Assembly (NCBI GenBank): GCA_963789175.1
Contig: CAWBJO010000008.1
Span: 1 to 64,000 of the forward strand
Direction of reading: 5' to 3'
Origin: CAWBJO01 sp963789175
Lineage (GTDB): Bacteria; Pseudomonadota; Alphaproteobacteria; Rhizobiales; Aestuariivirgaceae
DNA length: 64,000 bases
A program made the translations under genes and the position numbers. Below are positions 48,235-56,440 of the stretch, piece by piece. The notes beneath the pieces are model-generated. The model did no database searches. It saw nothing but the letters and a program-made list of their open reading frames with translations, and was not told the origin of the DNA. Numbering within the stretch: position 1 is the first letter of the stretch; each line of letters begins with the position of its first letter.

Positions 48235-49224
48235 TCACTCGAGCCAGTCGTTTACTTGTTCGACAATCCGAGACGTTGAGATGCCGTAGCGATCATGAAG
48301 TGTGGGCAGTGCACCGGCGTCCAGGAACTCATCGGGAAGTCCGATGTGCCGAAATCGACCCGAGAACCCATTTAGTAAGAGCAGCCTCGATACTGCTTCG
48401 CCCAAGCCACCAACAACCGTGTGGTTTTCTGCCACGACGACGGTTCTATTGGGATGCATCGCCTCGCGTAAGATGGTTTCCACATCGAGCGGTTTGATTG
48501 TCCCAACATGAAGGACAGCCGCTTGTGTACCAGACCTTGTGAGTTCCGCAGTGGCCTCAAGGGCCCGCATCGTCATTAGTCCGCTCGAAATGAAAAGGAC
48601 GTCGCTCCCGTCAACCAAGAGCTGCGCTTTTCCTATTTCGAACTGGTAGTTATACTTGTCCAGTACAACGGGTACCTTTCCGCGCAACAGTCGCATGTAC
48701 ACAGGCCCATTGTGTGCAGCGATAGCGGGGACGGCCTGTTCGATCTCTATTGCATCGCAAGGATCGAGAATGGTCATGTTCGGCAGGCCACGAAAGATGG
48801 CGAGATCTTCGGTCGCTTGGTGGCTCGGACCGTAGCCGGTCGTCAATCCAGGTAATGCACAGACAATCTTGACGTTCAGATTTTCCTCAGCGATGGCCAT
48901 GCAAATGAAGTCATAAGCTCTTCGGGAGGCAAACACGGCGTACGTCGTGGCAAACGGCATGAAGCCTTCGCGTGCCATTCCCGCGGCAGCTCCCATCAAG
49001 AGCTGCTCCGCCATGCCCATTTGGTAGAACCGGTCCGGATAAGCCTGCGCAAAGATATGGAGGTCGGTGTACTTGGCCAGATCGGCAGTCATGCCAACGA
49101 CATCAGGGTGATGCCTAGCAAGTTCGACGAGAGCGTGCCCAAAAGGCGCGAGCTTCGTGGGCTGGTTATCCGCAGCAATAGAAGCGATCATGGCTGACGT
49201 TTTAAGCGCCGCTCCTGCCTTCAC
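48235..49224 (-). CDS. Transketolase, C-terminal subunit
   Basis: 329-residue pyrimidine-binding and C-terminal domains of a transketolase or DXP-synthase-like enzyme encoded as a separate subunit. Seen: MTADLAKYTDLHIFAQAYPDRFYQMGMAEQLLMGAAAGMA (catalytic Glu in MAEQ), ALPGLTTGYGPSHQATEDLA, LDPCDAIEIEQAV, VLFISSGLMTMRALEATAEL and VVVAENHTVVGGLGEAVSRL. It pairs with the N subunit 30 bases upstream. Split transketolases are found in several sugar pathways, for example apulose-phosphate and sulfosugar routes, but no kinase or isomerase is present here to settle the substrate. Confidence 0.87.
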   Translation of the reverse strand: MKAGAALKTSAMIASIAADNQPTKLAPFGHALVELARHHPDVVGMTADLAKYTDLHIFAQAYPDRFYQMGMAEQLLMGAAAGMAREGFMPFATTYAVFASRRAYDFICMAIAEENLNVKIVCALPGLTTGYGPSHQATEDLAIFRGLPNMTILDPCDAIEIEQAVPAIAAHNGPVYMRLLRGKVPVVLDKYNYQFEIGKAQLLVDGSDVLFISSGLMTMRALEATAELTRSGTQAAVLHVGTIKPLDVETILREAMHPNRTVVVAENHTVVGGLGEAVSRLLLLNGFSGRFRHIGLPDEFLDAGALPTLHDRYGISTSRIVEQVNDWLE

Positions 49225-49254
49225 TCCCTTTGGTGCCTGACGCTTGCCACGAGT

Positions 49255-50094
49255 TCATGCCGGTCTCCCAGCATCCAGGACATCGAGCGCCCTACTCCAC
49301 TCTTCTGGCTCTACACGCAGAAAGTGGCTGCGCTCGCGCGCTTCTAGAAAATCAACTCCCTTACCCATTTTGGTATCGCAGATGACGATCCTTGGTTTGG
49401 GATCCTTCAGAGAGCGAGCGTTCCGAAGCGCGTCCACAAGAGCAGGTATGTGGTTGCCATCTACCCGCTGAACATACCAACCAAACCCCGCAAATTTTTC
49501 GCCAAGTGGCTCAAAATTCAGAATTCCCCTCGACGGTCCGTCCGCCTGCATATTATTGACATCGACAATTGCAATGAGATTGTCGAGTTTGAAGCTAGAC
49601 GCCGACATGGCGGCTTCCCATGTCGATCCCTCATCCAGCTCGCCATCGGAAAGCAAATTGTAGACAACACTTGCTGACTTCTTCCGCTTTAGCCCCAAGC
49701 ACATGCCGACCGCGATCGAAAGGCCCTGACCAAGTGATCCCCCGGTAATCTCCATCCCTGGCGTGTACGATGCCATTCCCGACATCGGAAGCCGACTGTC
49801 GTCCGACCCATATGTTTCAATCTCATCTTCTGGAAGGGTGCCGGACTCGATCAACGCTGCATAGAGAGCAATTGCGTAGTGGCCAACAGACAACAGAAAG
49901 CGATCGCGCCCCTCCCATTCAGGCTCATTGGGCCGATAGTTAAGTGCGTCAAAGTAAGAGACGGCAAGAACATCGGCCACTCCCAAAGCTTGAGCAATGT
50001 AGCCCTGGCCCTGAACCTCCGCCATCCGCAGAGCATGACGTCGAATGTTATAGGCTCTACGCTCAAGACTCGTATTCGATCCTTGCAACGACAT
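49255..50094 (-). CDS. Transketolase, N-terminal (thiamine pyrophosphate) subunit
   Basis: 279-residue TPP-binding half. It has the conserved GHYAIALYAALIESG (His near the cofactor), EITGGSLGQGLSIAVGMCLG, the diphosphate/metal motif LLSDGELDEGSTWEAAMSAS with NLIAIVDVNNMQADG, and GWYVQRVDGNHIPALVDAL. Length and motifs match the N subunits of two-piece transketolases. It begins one base after the ABC ATPase stop, so it is translated with the transporter genes. Confidence 0.88.
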   Translation of the reverse strand: MSLQGSNTSLERRAYNIRRHALRMAEVQGQGYIAQALGVADVLAVSYFDALNYRPNEPEWEGRDRFLLSVGHYAIALYAALIESGTLPEDEIETYGSDDSRLPMSGMASYTPGMEITGGSLGQGLSIAVGMCLGLKRKKSASVVYNLLSDGELDEGSTWEAAMSASSFKLDNLIAIVDVNNMQADGPSRGILNFEPLGEKFAGFGWYVQRVDGNHIPALVDALRNARSLKDPKPRIVICDTKMGKGVDFLEARERSHFLRVEPEEWSRALDVLDAGRPA

Positions 50095-50095
50095 C

Positions 50096-51193
50096 TCAAA
50101 CTACCTTGTCGGTTTCTGGATCGATAAGCACACAGCGATTCAAATCGATGTCAAAGTCGAGCGCTGCCCCCTGCTCATGGACATCGTGCGCTCCAAGTTC
50201 CGCAGTCACTGGAACACCACCGATCCGAGTTGTGACATACGTTCTTGTGCCGGTTGGCTGGATGATTTCAGCAACGGCTTTGATGCGAACATGTCCCTCG
50301 GGCAACCCACTAGCCTGCGCCCGCTTGAGATGCTGCGGCCTGATCCCGAGGATAATCTTTCGATCACCGCCTCTATCAGAAATGATCCGCCTCTTAGGAA
50401 GGTCCAGGACTTCGCCCGACATCAGCCTCACGCCGGTTGCATTGTTTTGGCTAATAAGTTCTGCAGGTAGCAAATTGATCGATGGTGATCCCAAGAAGCC
50501 AGCCACAAAGCCTGTCGCTGGGCTCTCGAACAACTCTAGTGGCGAACCTAGTTGTTCAATTTGTCCTTCGCGCAGCAGCACAATGCGGTCGGCAAGCGTC
50601 ATTGCTTCGACCTGGTCATGCGTTACATAAATCATCGTAGTGGCGAGGTTGTTGTGGAGCCGCTTAATTTCGCCCCGCATCTCATCCCGCAACTTGGCGT
50701 CTAGATTGGAGAGCGGCTCATCAAATAGGAAGAGTTGTGCCTGCCGAACAATGGCGCGACCTATGGCCACTCGTTGTCTTTGACCACCAGAAAGTTGGCG
50801 TGGAAGGCGCTCTAGCAGAGGAGCAATTCCAAGCATGGATGCCGCGTCGTCAACGCGCTTCTTGATTTCAGACTCTGAGAACTTTCGTGCCCGAAGACCA
50901 AACGCGATGTTGTCGTAGACGTTCAGATACGGGTAGAGGGCGTAATTCTGAAACACCATCGCGATATTTCTATCGCGAGGTCGCATGTCATTGACAATTT
51001 GGCCACCAATCGAAATCTCTCCCCCGTCAACATCCTCTAAACCAGCAATCGTTCGTAGAAGCGTGCTCTTGCCACAGCCGGATGGACCCACAAAGACCGC
51101 AAACTCTCCATCGCCGATCGAGAGATCTATGTCTTTCAGCGCATGAACTGCCCCGTAGTACTTCTGAAGGCCTGCAATACGTACATCCGCCAC
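50096..51193 (-). CDS. Sugar ABC transporter ATP-binding protein (UgpC/MsmX type)
   Basis: 365-residue ATPase of a CUT1 importer. Walker A GPSGCGKSTLL, Q-loop region MVFQNYALYPYLNVYDNIAFG, signature LSGGQRQRVAIGRAIVRQAQ, Walker B LFLFDEPLSNLDAKLRDEM and the H-loop IYVTHDQVEAMTLADR are all present. The C-terminal TOBE/OB region (LGIRPQHLKRAQASGLPEGH) is of the MalK type. No sign of mutation. Confidence 0.93.
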   Translation of the reverse strand: MADVRIAGLQKYYGAVHALKDIDLSIGDGEFAVFVGPSGCGKSTLLRTIAGLEDVDGGEISIGGQIVNDMRPRDRNIAMVFQNYALYPYLNVYDNIAFGLRARKFSESEIKKRVDDAASMLGIAPLLERLPRQLSGGQRQRVAIGRAIVRQAQLFLFDEPLSNLDAKLRDEMRGEIKRLHNNLATTMIYVTHDQVEAMTLADRIVLLREGQIEQLGSPLELFESPATGFVAGFLGSPSINLLPAELISQNNATGVRLMSGEVLDLPKRRIISDRGGDRKIILGIRPQHLKRAQASGLPEGHVRIKAVAEIIQPTGTRTYVTTRIGGVPVTAELGAHDVHEQGAALDFDIDLNRCVLIDPETDKVV

Positions 51194-51205
51194 GGCTGTA
51201 TCTCC

Positions 51206-52045
51206 CTAGCCCTTAACAGCACCCAGCGATATGCCACGCACGAGGTAGCGCTGCATAACCGTGACGGCGATGAAGATCGGCAGTGTTCCGAGCACGGACA
51301 TTGCCGCGATCTTTGACCAGAAATTGGATTGTCCGCCCATATAGTGCGTGAGCTGCACGGGGAAGGTAATCACTTCCGTACGAGTAAGAATGAGGGCAAA
51401 CAGAAAGTCGTTCCACGCGAAGACAAACGTAAACACAGCGGTCGCCATGAGACCTGAGCGAGCCATCGGAAACACGACCTTCCACAGCGTCTGCCACCGC
51501 GTGCAGCCATCAACGAGTGCGCTTTCTTCGAGTTCTGCCGGAATATCGGCGATATATCCCCGCATCATCCAAATCACATAGGGCAGATTGAATGCCGTAT
51601 AGAGCAGGATGAGCCCACCGAACGTGTCCACCATGCCGAAATAAACGTAGATGAGGAAAATCGGGAACACGACCGCGATAGGTGGAATCATGCGTTGTGA
51701 TATGATCCACATCGCCAAATTCTCGCCGCCGGTATTGAAGCGAGCCAGACTGTAGGCACAGAAAGTTCCGAGAATCATAGCAATCACGGAGCTGACGCCA
51801 GCTACGACGAGGCTATTGCGAATCGCCACGACGTCACCGTCTTTAAAAAGAACCCAGTAGTTATTGAATTGGAGGCTTTCCGGAACCCAGACTGGGGGAA
51901 CATGGAAAATCTCGTCCGGGGTCTTGAAGGAGATCATGAACAACCAATAGACGGGAAAGAGAAATACAATCGTGATCGCAATTGCTGCTACGTAACGTAG
52001 TGCTAACGTTGCCGCGCGACGTTGCTTCCGCGTTAGCGTCATCAT
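51206..52045 (-). CDS. Sugar ABC transporter permease (MalG/UgpE type)
   Basis: 279-residue permease with six hydrophobic segments. The EAA loop reads ELEESALVDGCTRWQTLWKVVFP, and the opening VAAIAITIVFLFPVYWLFMISFKTPDEIF is the standard MalG start. Its start (52,045) overlaps the preceding permease stop by four bases. Confidence 0.9.
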   Translation of the reverse strand: MMTLTRKQRRAATLALRYVAAIAITIVFLFPVYWLFMISFKTPDEIFHVPPVWVPESLQFNNYWVLFKDGDVVAIRNSLVVAGVSSVIAMILGTFCAYSLARFNTGGENLAMWIISQRMIPPIAVVFPIFLIYVYFGMVDTFGGLILLYTAFNLPYVIWMMRGYIADIPAELEESALVDGCTRWQTLWKVVFPMARSGLMATAVFTFVFAWNDFLFALILTRTEVITFPVQLTHYMGGQSNFWSKIAAMSVLGTLPIFIAVTVMQRYLVRGISLGAVKG

Positions 52046-52944
52046 TTCACGAGCTCCATGCGACGCAACGCAAACGTGACAAGCAAGGTCAACAAAGCAA
52101 TGACAAGAAACGCAATAGCCGCGGTGTAACTTGTATCGAATTGAGTGAACCCTATCACGTATGTGTAAAGCGAGATGGTCTCAGTCATTGATCCTGGCCC
52201 ACCTTCAGTCAGCGCCCAGATGATGTCGAAGATGCGGAACAGGTCGAGACCTCGAATGAGTACGGCAATAGCAACTACTGGCTTGATGGCTGGCAGAACG
52301 ATCAGCCGTAGCTTACGCCAGTACGTAGCTCCATCTAGTTCTGCCGCTTCTAGTTGAGATTGATCAACATTTGAAAGAGCTGCGAGCAGCAGCAGGAACA
52401 TAAACGGCGTCCACTGCCACACTTCGCAAACAATGATAGCGGGATAGACAAATGAAGGATTTACCGTCCAGAGGATATTGACCGGCTCTCCGGCAAAGAA
52501 GCTCAGTATCTGGCCAATAGGACCAAATCGCACGTCGAACATGAGTCGCCACGTCGCTCCTGCGACTATCGGTGATAACACCGTCGGTAAGACGAGAAGT
52601 GCTACGAAGACTTGCCGCCCTGGCATCTTGTCGAGAAAGAGCTGAGCAAGCAGATATCCAAGGACCAACTCCAATGGCAATGCGATTGCCGTAATGAGTG
52701 CGGTGTGTCCCAACGCCTGCCAGAGACGAACGTCCTTAAATAGCTGCCTGTAGTTCAGGAGGCCCTGAAACGATGTATCTACCTCGGTCATCGTGAGATT
52801 CTGGAAACTCACAATGAGTGAATAGATAAGCGGGAAAATTCCAACCAACAGCAGAATGAGGATCGCGGGGGCGATCATCAAATACTTAAAATGCCTGTCC
52901 GAGAACACTGACAGGCGTTGCTGCAGTGGGACCGCGTTTTGCAT
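52042..52944 (-). CDS. Sugar ABC transporter permease (MalF/UgpA type)
   Basis: About 300 residues: FKYLMIAPAILILLLVGIFPLIYSLIVSFQNLTM, then the transmembrane domain with the EAA loop QLEAAELDGATYWRKLRLIVLP and GLDLFRIFDIIWALTEGGPGSMTE. ATG 52,944 (MQNAVPLQQRL) is chosen; the frame extends upstream into the gap that holds an inverted repeat. Confidence 0.9.
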   Translation of the reverse strand: MQNAVPLQQRLSVFSDRHFKYLMIAPAILILLLVGIFPLIYSLIVSFQNLTMTEVDTSFQGLLNYRQLFKDVRLWQALGHTALITAIALPLELVLGYLLAQLFLDKMPGRQVFVALLVLPTVLSPIVAGATWRLMFDVRFGPIGQILSFFAGEPVNILWTVNPSFVYPAIIVCEVWQWTPFMFLLLLAALSNVDQSQLEAAELDGATYWRKLRLIVLPAIKPVVAIAVLIRGLDLFRIFDIIWALTEGGPGSMTETISLYTYVIGFTQFDTSYTAAIAFLVIALLTLLVTFALRRMELVK

Positions 52945-52963
52945 GGTCGTATGAAGAAGGAAA

Positions 52964-52994
52964 AGCAGAGGAGCCGCAAGGGCGGCCCTCTGCT
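52964..52994 (-). terminator. Strong hairpin between binding-protein and permease genes
   Basis: AGCAGAGG (52,964-52,971) pairs with CCTCTGCT (52,987-52,994), with an additional GCCGC/GCGGC inner stem. It lies between the binding-protein stop (53,007) and the first permease start, an attenuation or message-protecting position. Confidence 0.65.
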
Positions 52995-53006
52995 CCTCAA
53001 CGAGGC

Positions 53007-54446
53007 TCAGGGGTAGGCGCCAGGCTTGGCGGCCCATGCCCCATAGACTTCCTTCTGTTTGTCAATGCCGACCTTTTCCGTAATGGCATCGAACTGCGCT
53101 GCCATGCTGTCTGCAACGGTTTTTGGATCCTCTCCCGCCCACAAGCTGCTGATCGACCTCATCATAGCTTCGTCGTACTTGTCTTGCTGGAGTAGCGAGA
53201 GGTCGAGAAGCCCCTTCTCACCTGACAACTTAACCGTATCGAGGTAGGCGCCGGCGTCAGGCCAGAGTTTGCGATACTCCGGACTCTCATAGTGAGAAGT
53301 ACGGAAAGGATCACGCAATGTGTAGGGAAGCTGAACACGCTCCAGACTCGTCTGCTTGCTGTTCAGCCACTGAATGAACAGATATGCAGCTTCCTTGTTC
53401 TTTGACGTGGAAGAAATCGAGAGCGCAAAGCCCACTCCCAACTCTGGACGGCCGAGCGGATTGATGGCGTATCCGACTTTGCCAGCGATTTGAGTTTTGG
53501 GCACCCAGTTCAATGCTTCTTCTCCCGAGCCGTATCCCGCAGCCCAGCGGCCATAGGGCGGCCAGGAAATAGTCATGGCTGTTGTGCCCTGGAGGAAGTT
53601 GGCAAGATTGTCGACGAAGTTCCATTGCTCGACGCCGGGCGGCATGTACTTATTGTCCGCCAACATGCCTTGTAGAACCTTGACCCCGGCCTCACTGTTT
53701 ACAGTCGATTTCATAGTCTCGGGATCGAAGAACTTCCCGCCCTCCATGCGGAAACGCTCCTGATACATATACTGCGGATATGGTGCCGTTCTGAAGAAGC
53801 CGGCGCCGTATGTTTTTGGCGCCATCTTGTCCGTGATAAACTGACCGATTTCGGCAAACTGCTTCCAGTCCTTCGGCGGTGCAAGGTCATAGCCGTGCTT
53901 TGCCTTGAACTCTTCCATCATCTTCGGATCCTCGAAGATGTCCTTGCGGTAGTAAAGAAGCATGACGTCGCCGTCGTCCGGGAAGCCGTAAATCTTGTCG
54001 TCAACCTTCATCTGGTTGTCACGGTAGGCGGGCGCGATGTCTTGAAGCTCATCGCGGTAGCCGTACTGATCTACGAGCGCATCGAGTGGTTCCAGTGCAC
54101 CAGCTTTCACAAGGTCAGGCATCCAAGAAGGGATGACATTGAGAGCGTCATAGGCCCCTGCGCCTGAACGATAGTCCTGCATGATTTTTGTGAACATCTG
54201 GTCGGTAGGTACTTCCACCACCTTGACCTTAATGCCGGTCAGTTTTTCCCATTTGGGGCCGGAATAATTGAGTGGGTCTAGGGATTGGAGCCCCGCTTCC
54301 CAAACGATGCTTATTTCGGTCCCTGCGTATTTTTTCGCTGCTTCAACGGCGACATCGGCCGCATTTTGAGCTTGAGCGAAGGCCAAAGATGGAGAAAGCG
54401 CCAGAAGGGATGCTCCCACCAGTAGTTCACGTCTATTGATCATCAT
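53007..54446 (-). CDS. Sugar ABC transporter substrate-binding protein
   Basis: Periplasmic family-1 binding protein of about 479 residues with a signal peptide (MINRRELLVGASLLALSPSLAFAQ). Typical pieces: ISIVWEAGLQSLDPLNYSG, GPKWEKLTGIKVKVVEVPTDQMFTKIMQDY, YDALNVIPSWMPDLVKAGAL, IYGFPDDGDVMLLYYRKDIF and GTTAMTISWPPYGRWAAG. The consecutive ATGs at 54,446 and 54,443 follow GGAGGAG. Acidic and Trp-rich site residues suggest a neutral or acidic carbohydrate; identity cannot be fixed. Confidence 0.9.
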   Translation of the reverse strand: MMINRRELLVGASLLALSPSLAFAQAQNAADVAVEAAKKYAGTEISIVWEAGLQSLDPLNYSGPKWEKLTGIKVKVVEVPTDQMFTKIMQDYRSGAGAYDALNVIPSWMPDLVKAGALEPLDALVDQYGYRDELQDIAPAYRDNQMKVDDKIYGFPDDGDVMLLYYRKDIFEDPKMMEEFKAKHGYDLAPPKDWKQFAEIGQFITDKMAPKTYGAGFFRTAPYPQYMYQERFRMEGGKFFDPETMKSTVNSEAGVKVLQGMLADNKYMPPGVEQWNFVDNLANFLQGTTAMTISWPPYGRWAAGYGSGEEALNWVPKTQIAGKVGYAINPLGRPELGVGFALSISSTSKNKEAAYLFIQWLNSKQTSLERVQLPYTLRDPFRTSHYESPEYRKLWPDAGAYLDTVKLSGEKGLLDLSLLQQDKYDEAMMRSISSLWAGEDPKTVADSMAAQFDAITEKVGIDKQKEVYGAWAAKPGAYP

Positions 54447-54522
54447 TTTCTCCTCCCACAATTTACTCTCAACCGCAGTAGACACAGAGGATACTTGCGG
54501 CCGAGTGCTACTACTGCTGACC

Positions 54523-55275
54523 TCAGTGAATCAGCATTCCTCCGTTGACGTCGATCACCGCACCGGTCACGTAAGCCGAAAGATCAGAAGCAAGGAACAG
54601 GTAGATGTTGGCGACGTCGCTCGCAGCGCCGAGCCTGCCCAGCGGAATCCCCTTGATGATATCGGCCTTCATGGCAGGGGTGAGCTTGTCGCCGGTGATG
54701 TCGGTTTCAACTAGACCAGGCGTCACGCAGTTTACCCGAATGCCATCGGGTCCAAACTCCCGTGCCATGGCTTTCGCTAGGCCGAGCACGCCAGCCTTGG
54801 CAGCGGAATAGTGCGGGCCTCCAAATATTCCTCCACCTCGTTGAGCCGAAACGGATGACATACAGGCGATTGAACCCTTGCCTTTTGACTTCATGCTAGG
54901 AATGACCGCTTGGCTGAGCAGAAGCACTCCAGTCAGGTTGACATCGACGATGCGCTGCCAACTCTTGGCATCGATGTCCAAGGTCTTTACGGGTTGAGTG
55001 ATCCCCGCATTGTTGATGAGAATGTCGATCCCGCCGAACTTGTCGAGCACGGCAGCCGTCGCGCTTTTGCAGGCTTCGGCGTCGGTTACGTCACACCGAA
55101 GCCCGATATGTCCATTGCCCAACGATGCCGCCGCTTCGTGTGCAGAATTCAAGTCTATGTCGAGGATCGCGACTTTTGCCCCCTGCGCGGCAAAGAGTCT
55201 GGCAGTTGCGAGCCCAATGCCCCGGCGACTTGCCGCGCCCGAAATAACGGCGGTTTTGCTTTGCAAAAGCACCAC
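54523..55275 (-). CDS. Short-chain dehydrogenase/reductase (FabG-like sugar dehydrogenase candidate)
   Basis: 250-residue NAD(P)-dependent SDR. Cofactor site SGAASRRGIGLATARLFA, the NNAG motif ILINNAGITQ, catalytic Ser in MSSVSAQRGG and the Tyr-Lys pair in HYSAAKAGVLGLAKAM; the tail is FLASDLSAYVTGAVIDVNGG. It heads the operon that continues into the sugar-binding protein. In this context it may oxidise the imported sugar to a lactone or ketone that the SMP-30 lactonase or the transketolase then uses; this is inference. Confidence 0.85.
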   Translation of the reverse strand: MVLLQSKTAVISGAASRRGIGLATARLFAAQGAKVAILDIDLNSAHEAAASLGNGHIGLRCDVTDAEACKSATAAVLDKFGGIDILINNAGITQPVKTLDIDAKSWQRIVDVNLTGVLLLSQAVIPSMKSKGKGSIACMSSVSAQRGGGIFGGPHYSAAKAGVLGLAKAMAREFGPDGIRVNCVTPGLVETDITGDKLTPAMKADIIKGIPLGRLGAASDVANIYLFLASDLSAYVTGAVIDVNGGMLIH

Positions 55276-55390
55276 ACCCTCCTCATAGGGCTCGCTTCTT
55301 GTGGTTTTTTAGGCCCAGAGGATCGCTCTATGGCAGGGTCCGAACAAACGCGAACTTTACAAGTATTGATGAATCCAGTTCACTTATCGG

Positions 55391-56257
55391 ATGAACCTCA
55401 CCCTTCTCAGAGCATTCGAAGCTGCGGCACGAACTGGCTCGTTTCAGGAAGCAGCAATCGAGCTACACCTATCGCCCAGCGCAGTAAGCCATGCAATCCG
55501 CAAGCTCGAACAAGATCTTGGAGCGGCCCTGTTTCACCGCGATGGGCGACGGGTAAAACTCAGTCCCGACGGGCTCGCGCTCATGAGGCACGTGGGCCCA
55601 GCCTTTGATGATCTTCGCCGTGGGGTCGATCTCGTATCGATGCGAGGACCAAAAGTCCTTCGCGTACATTCCGCCCCGAGCTTTGCCGCTCAATGGCTGA
55701 CGCCACGACTCCCACGCTTTCTCGCAGCATATCCAGACATCGAGATTCGACTGTCTGCCGGCATTGACTATACGCGCTTTGTCAATGACGAGTTCGACGT
55801 TGATATCGTCTACGGTCGACCAACCTTAGAAGGCGTCATCGTTTTGCCCCTAGGCGAAGAAACCGTAACACCACTTTGTGCTCCGAAATTCACAAGCCTT
55901 GTCCGGCGAACCGAAGACTTGTTCGACCATGCGCTCATTGATAGCGACAACAAGAAGGTTCGATGGCCAGATTGGTTTGCCGCAAATGGATTGACAGCTC
56001 CACCTCCGCACGGGATGCGATTTGACCGTAGTTTCCTTGCCATTTCTGCGGCTGTCAGTGGCTTAGGAATAGCCCTAGAGTCTACACGCCTAGCAGAAAA
56101 GGAAATCGTCGAAGGCTCACTTGTTCCCGTACTATCTGGCAAAGCCAGAGATGTGCATTACATAGGTCACTATCTCGTCTTCCCACGCCTCGCCATGCGT
56201 AGACAACCCCTCCAGCTCTTTAAGGAATGGGTCACGCGAGAACTGGAACTTGAATAG
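55391..56257 (+). CDS. LysR-family regulator, divergent from the sugar operon (GcvA-like)
   Basis: 288-residue LysR regulator. The helix-turn-helix is MNLTLLRAFEAAARTGSFQEAAIELHLSPSAVSHAIRKLEQDLGAALFHRDGRRVKLSPDG. The effector domain follows (VLRVHSAPSFAAQWLTPRLPRFLAAYPDIEIRLSA, and FDVDIVYGRP). The pattern is GcvA/AmpR-like. It stands 115 bases from the SDR gene in opposite direction, the classical arrangement for a local activator; a GAACT/AGTTC arm pair in the gap could be part of its site. Confidence 0.9.
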   Translation: MNLTLLRAFEAAARTGSFQEAAIELHLSPSAVSHAIRKLEQDLGAALFHRDGRRVKLSPDGLALMRHVGPAFDDLRRGVDLVSMRGPKVLRVHSAPSFAAQWLTPRLPRFLAAYPDIEIRLSAGIDYTRFVNDEFDVDIVYGRPTLEGVIVLPLGEETVTPLCAPKFTSLVRRTEDLFDHALIDSDNKKVRWPDWFAANGLTAPPPHGMRFDRSFLAISAAVSGLGIALESTRLAEKEIVEGSLVPVLSGKARDVHYIGHYLVFPRLAMRRQPLQLFKEWVTRELELE

Positions 56258-56282
56258 AGAACTCATTGGCGGCTCCACCGTA

Positions 56283-56405
56283 CGAGTTCTAGTCCATCTC
56301 TGCCTCAAGAAAAGCCGCCCCAGCGCCCTCTGAGCCGTTTTGCACACGCTTCCAATGTGAGATTTCAAGCAGGAAATTGAGATCTTCCTGAGTCTCAATA
56401 GAGCG
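56283..56405. repeat. Short intergenic repeat, copy c
   Basis: Contains GCCCTCTGAGCCGTTTTGCA and, further along, GAGTCTCAATAG; similar to the ends of the copies at 23.4 and 36.1 kb. It lies between convergent LysR and protease genes. Confidence 0.5.
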
Positions 56406-56440
56406 TGCTCCTGTGAGTCACATCTCCTCTGTTTCACATT

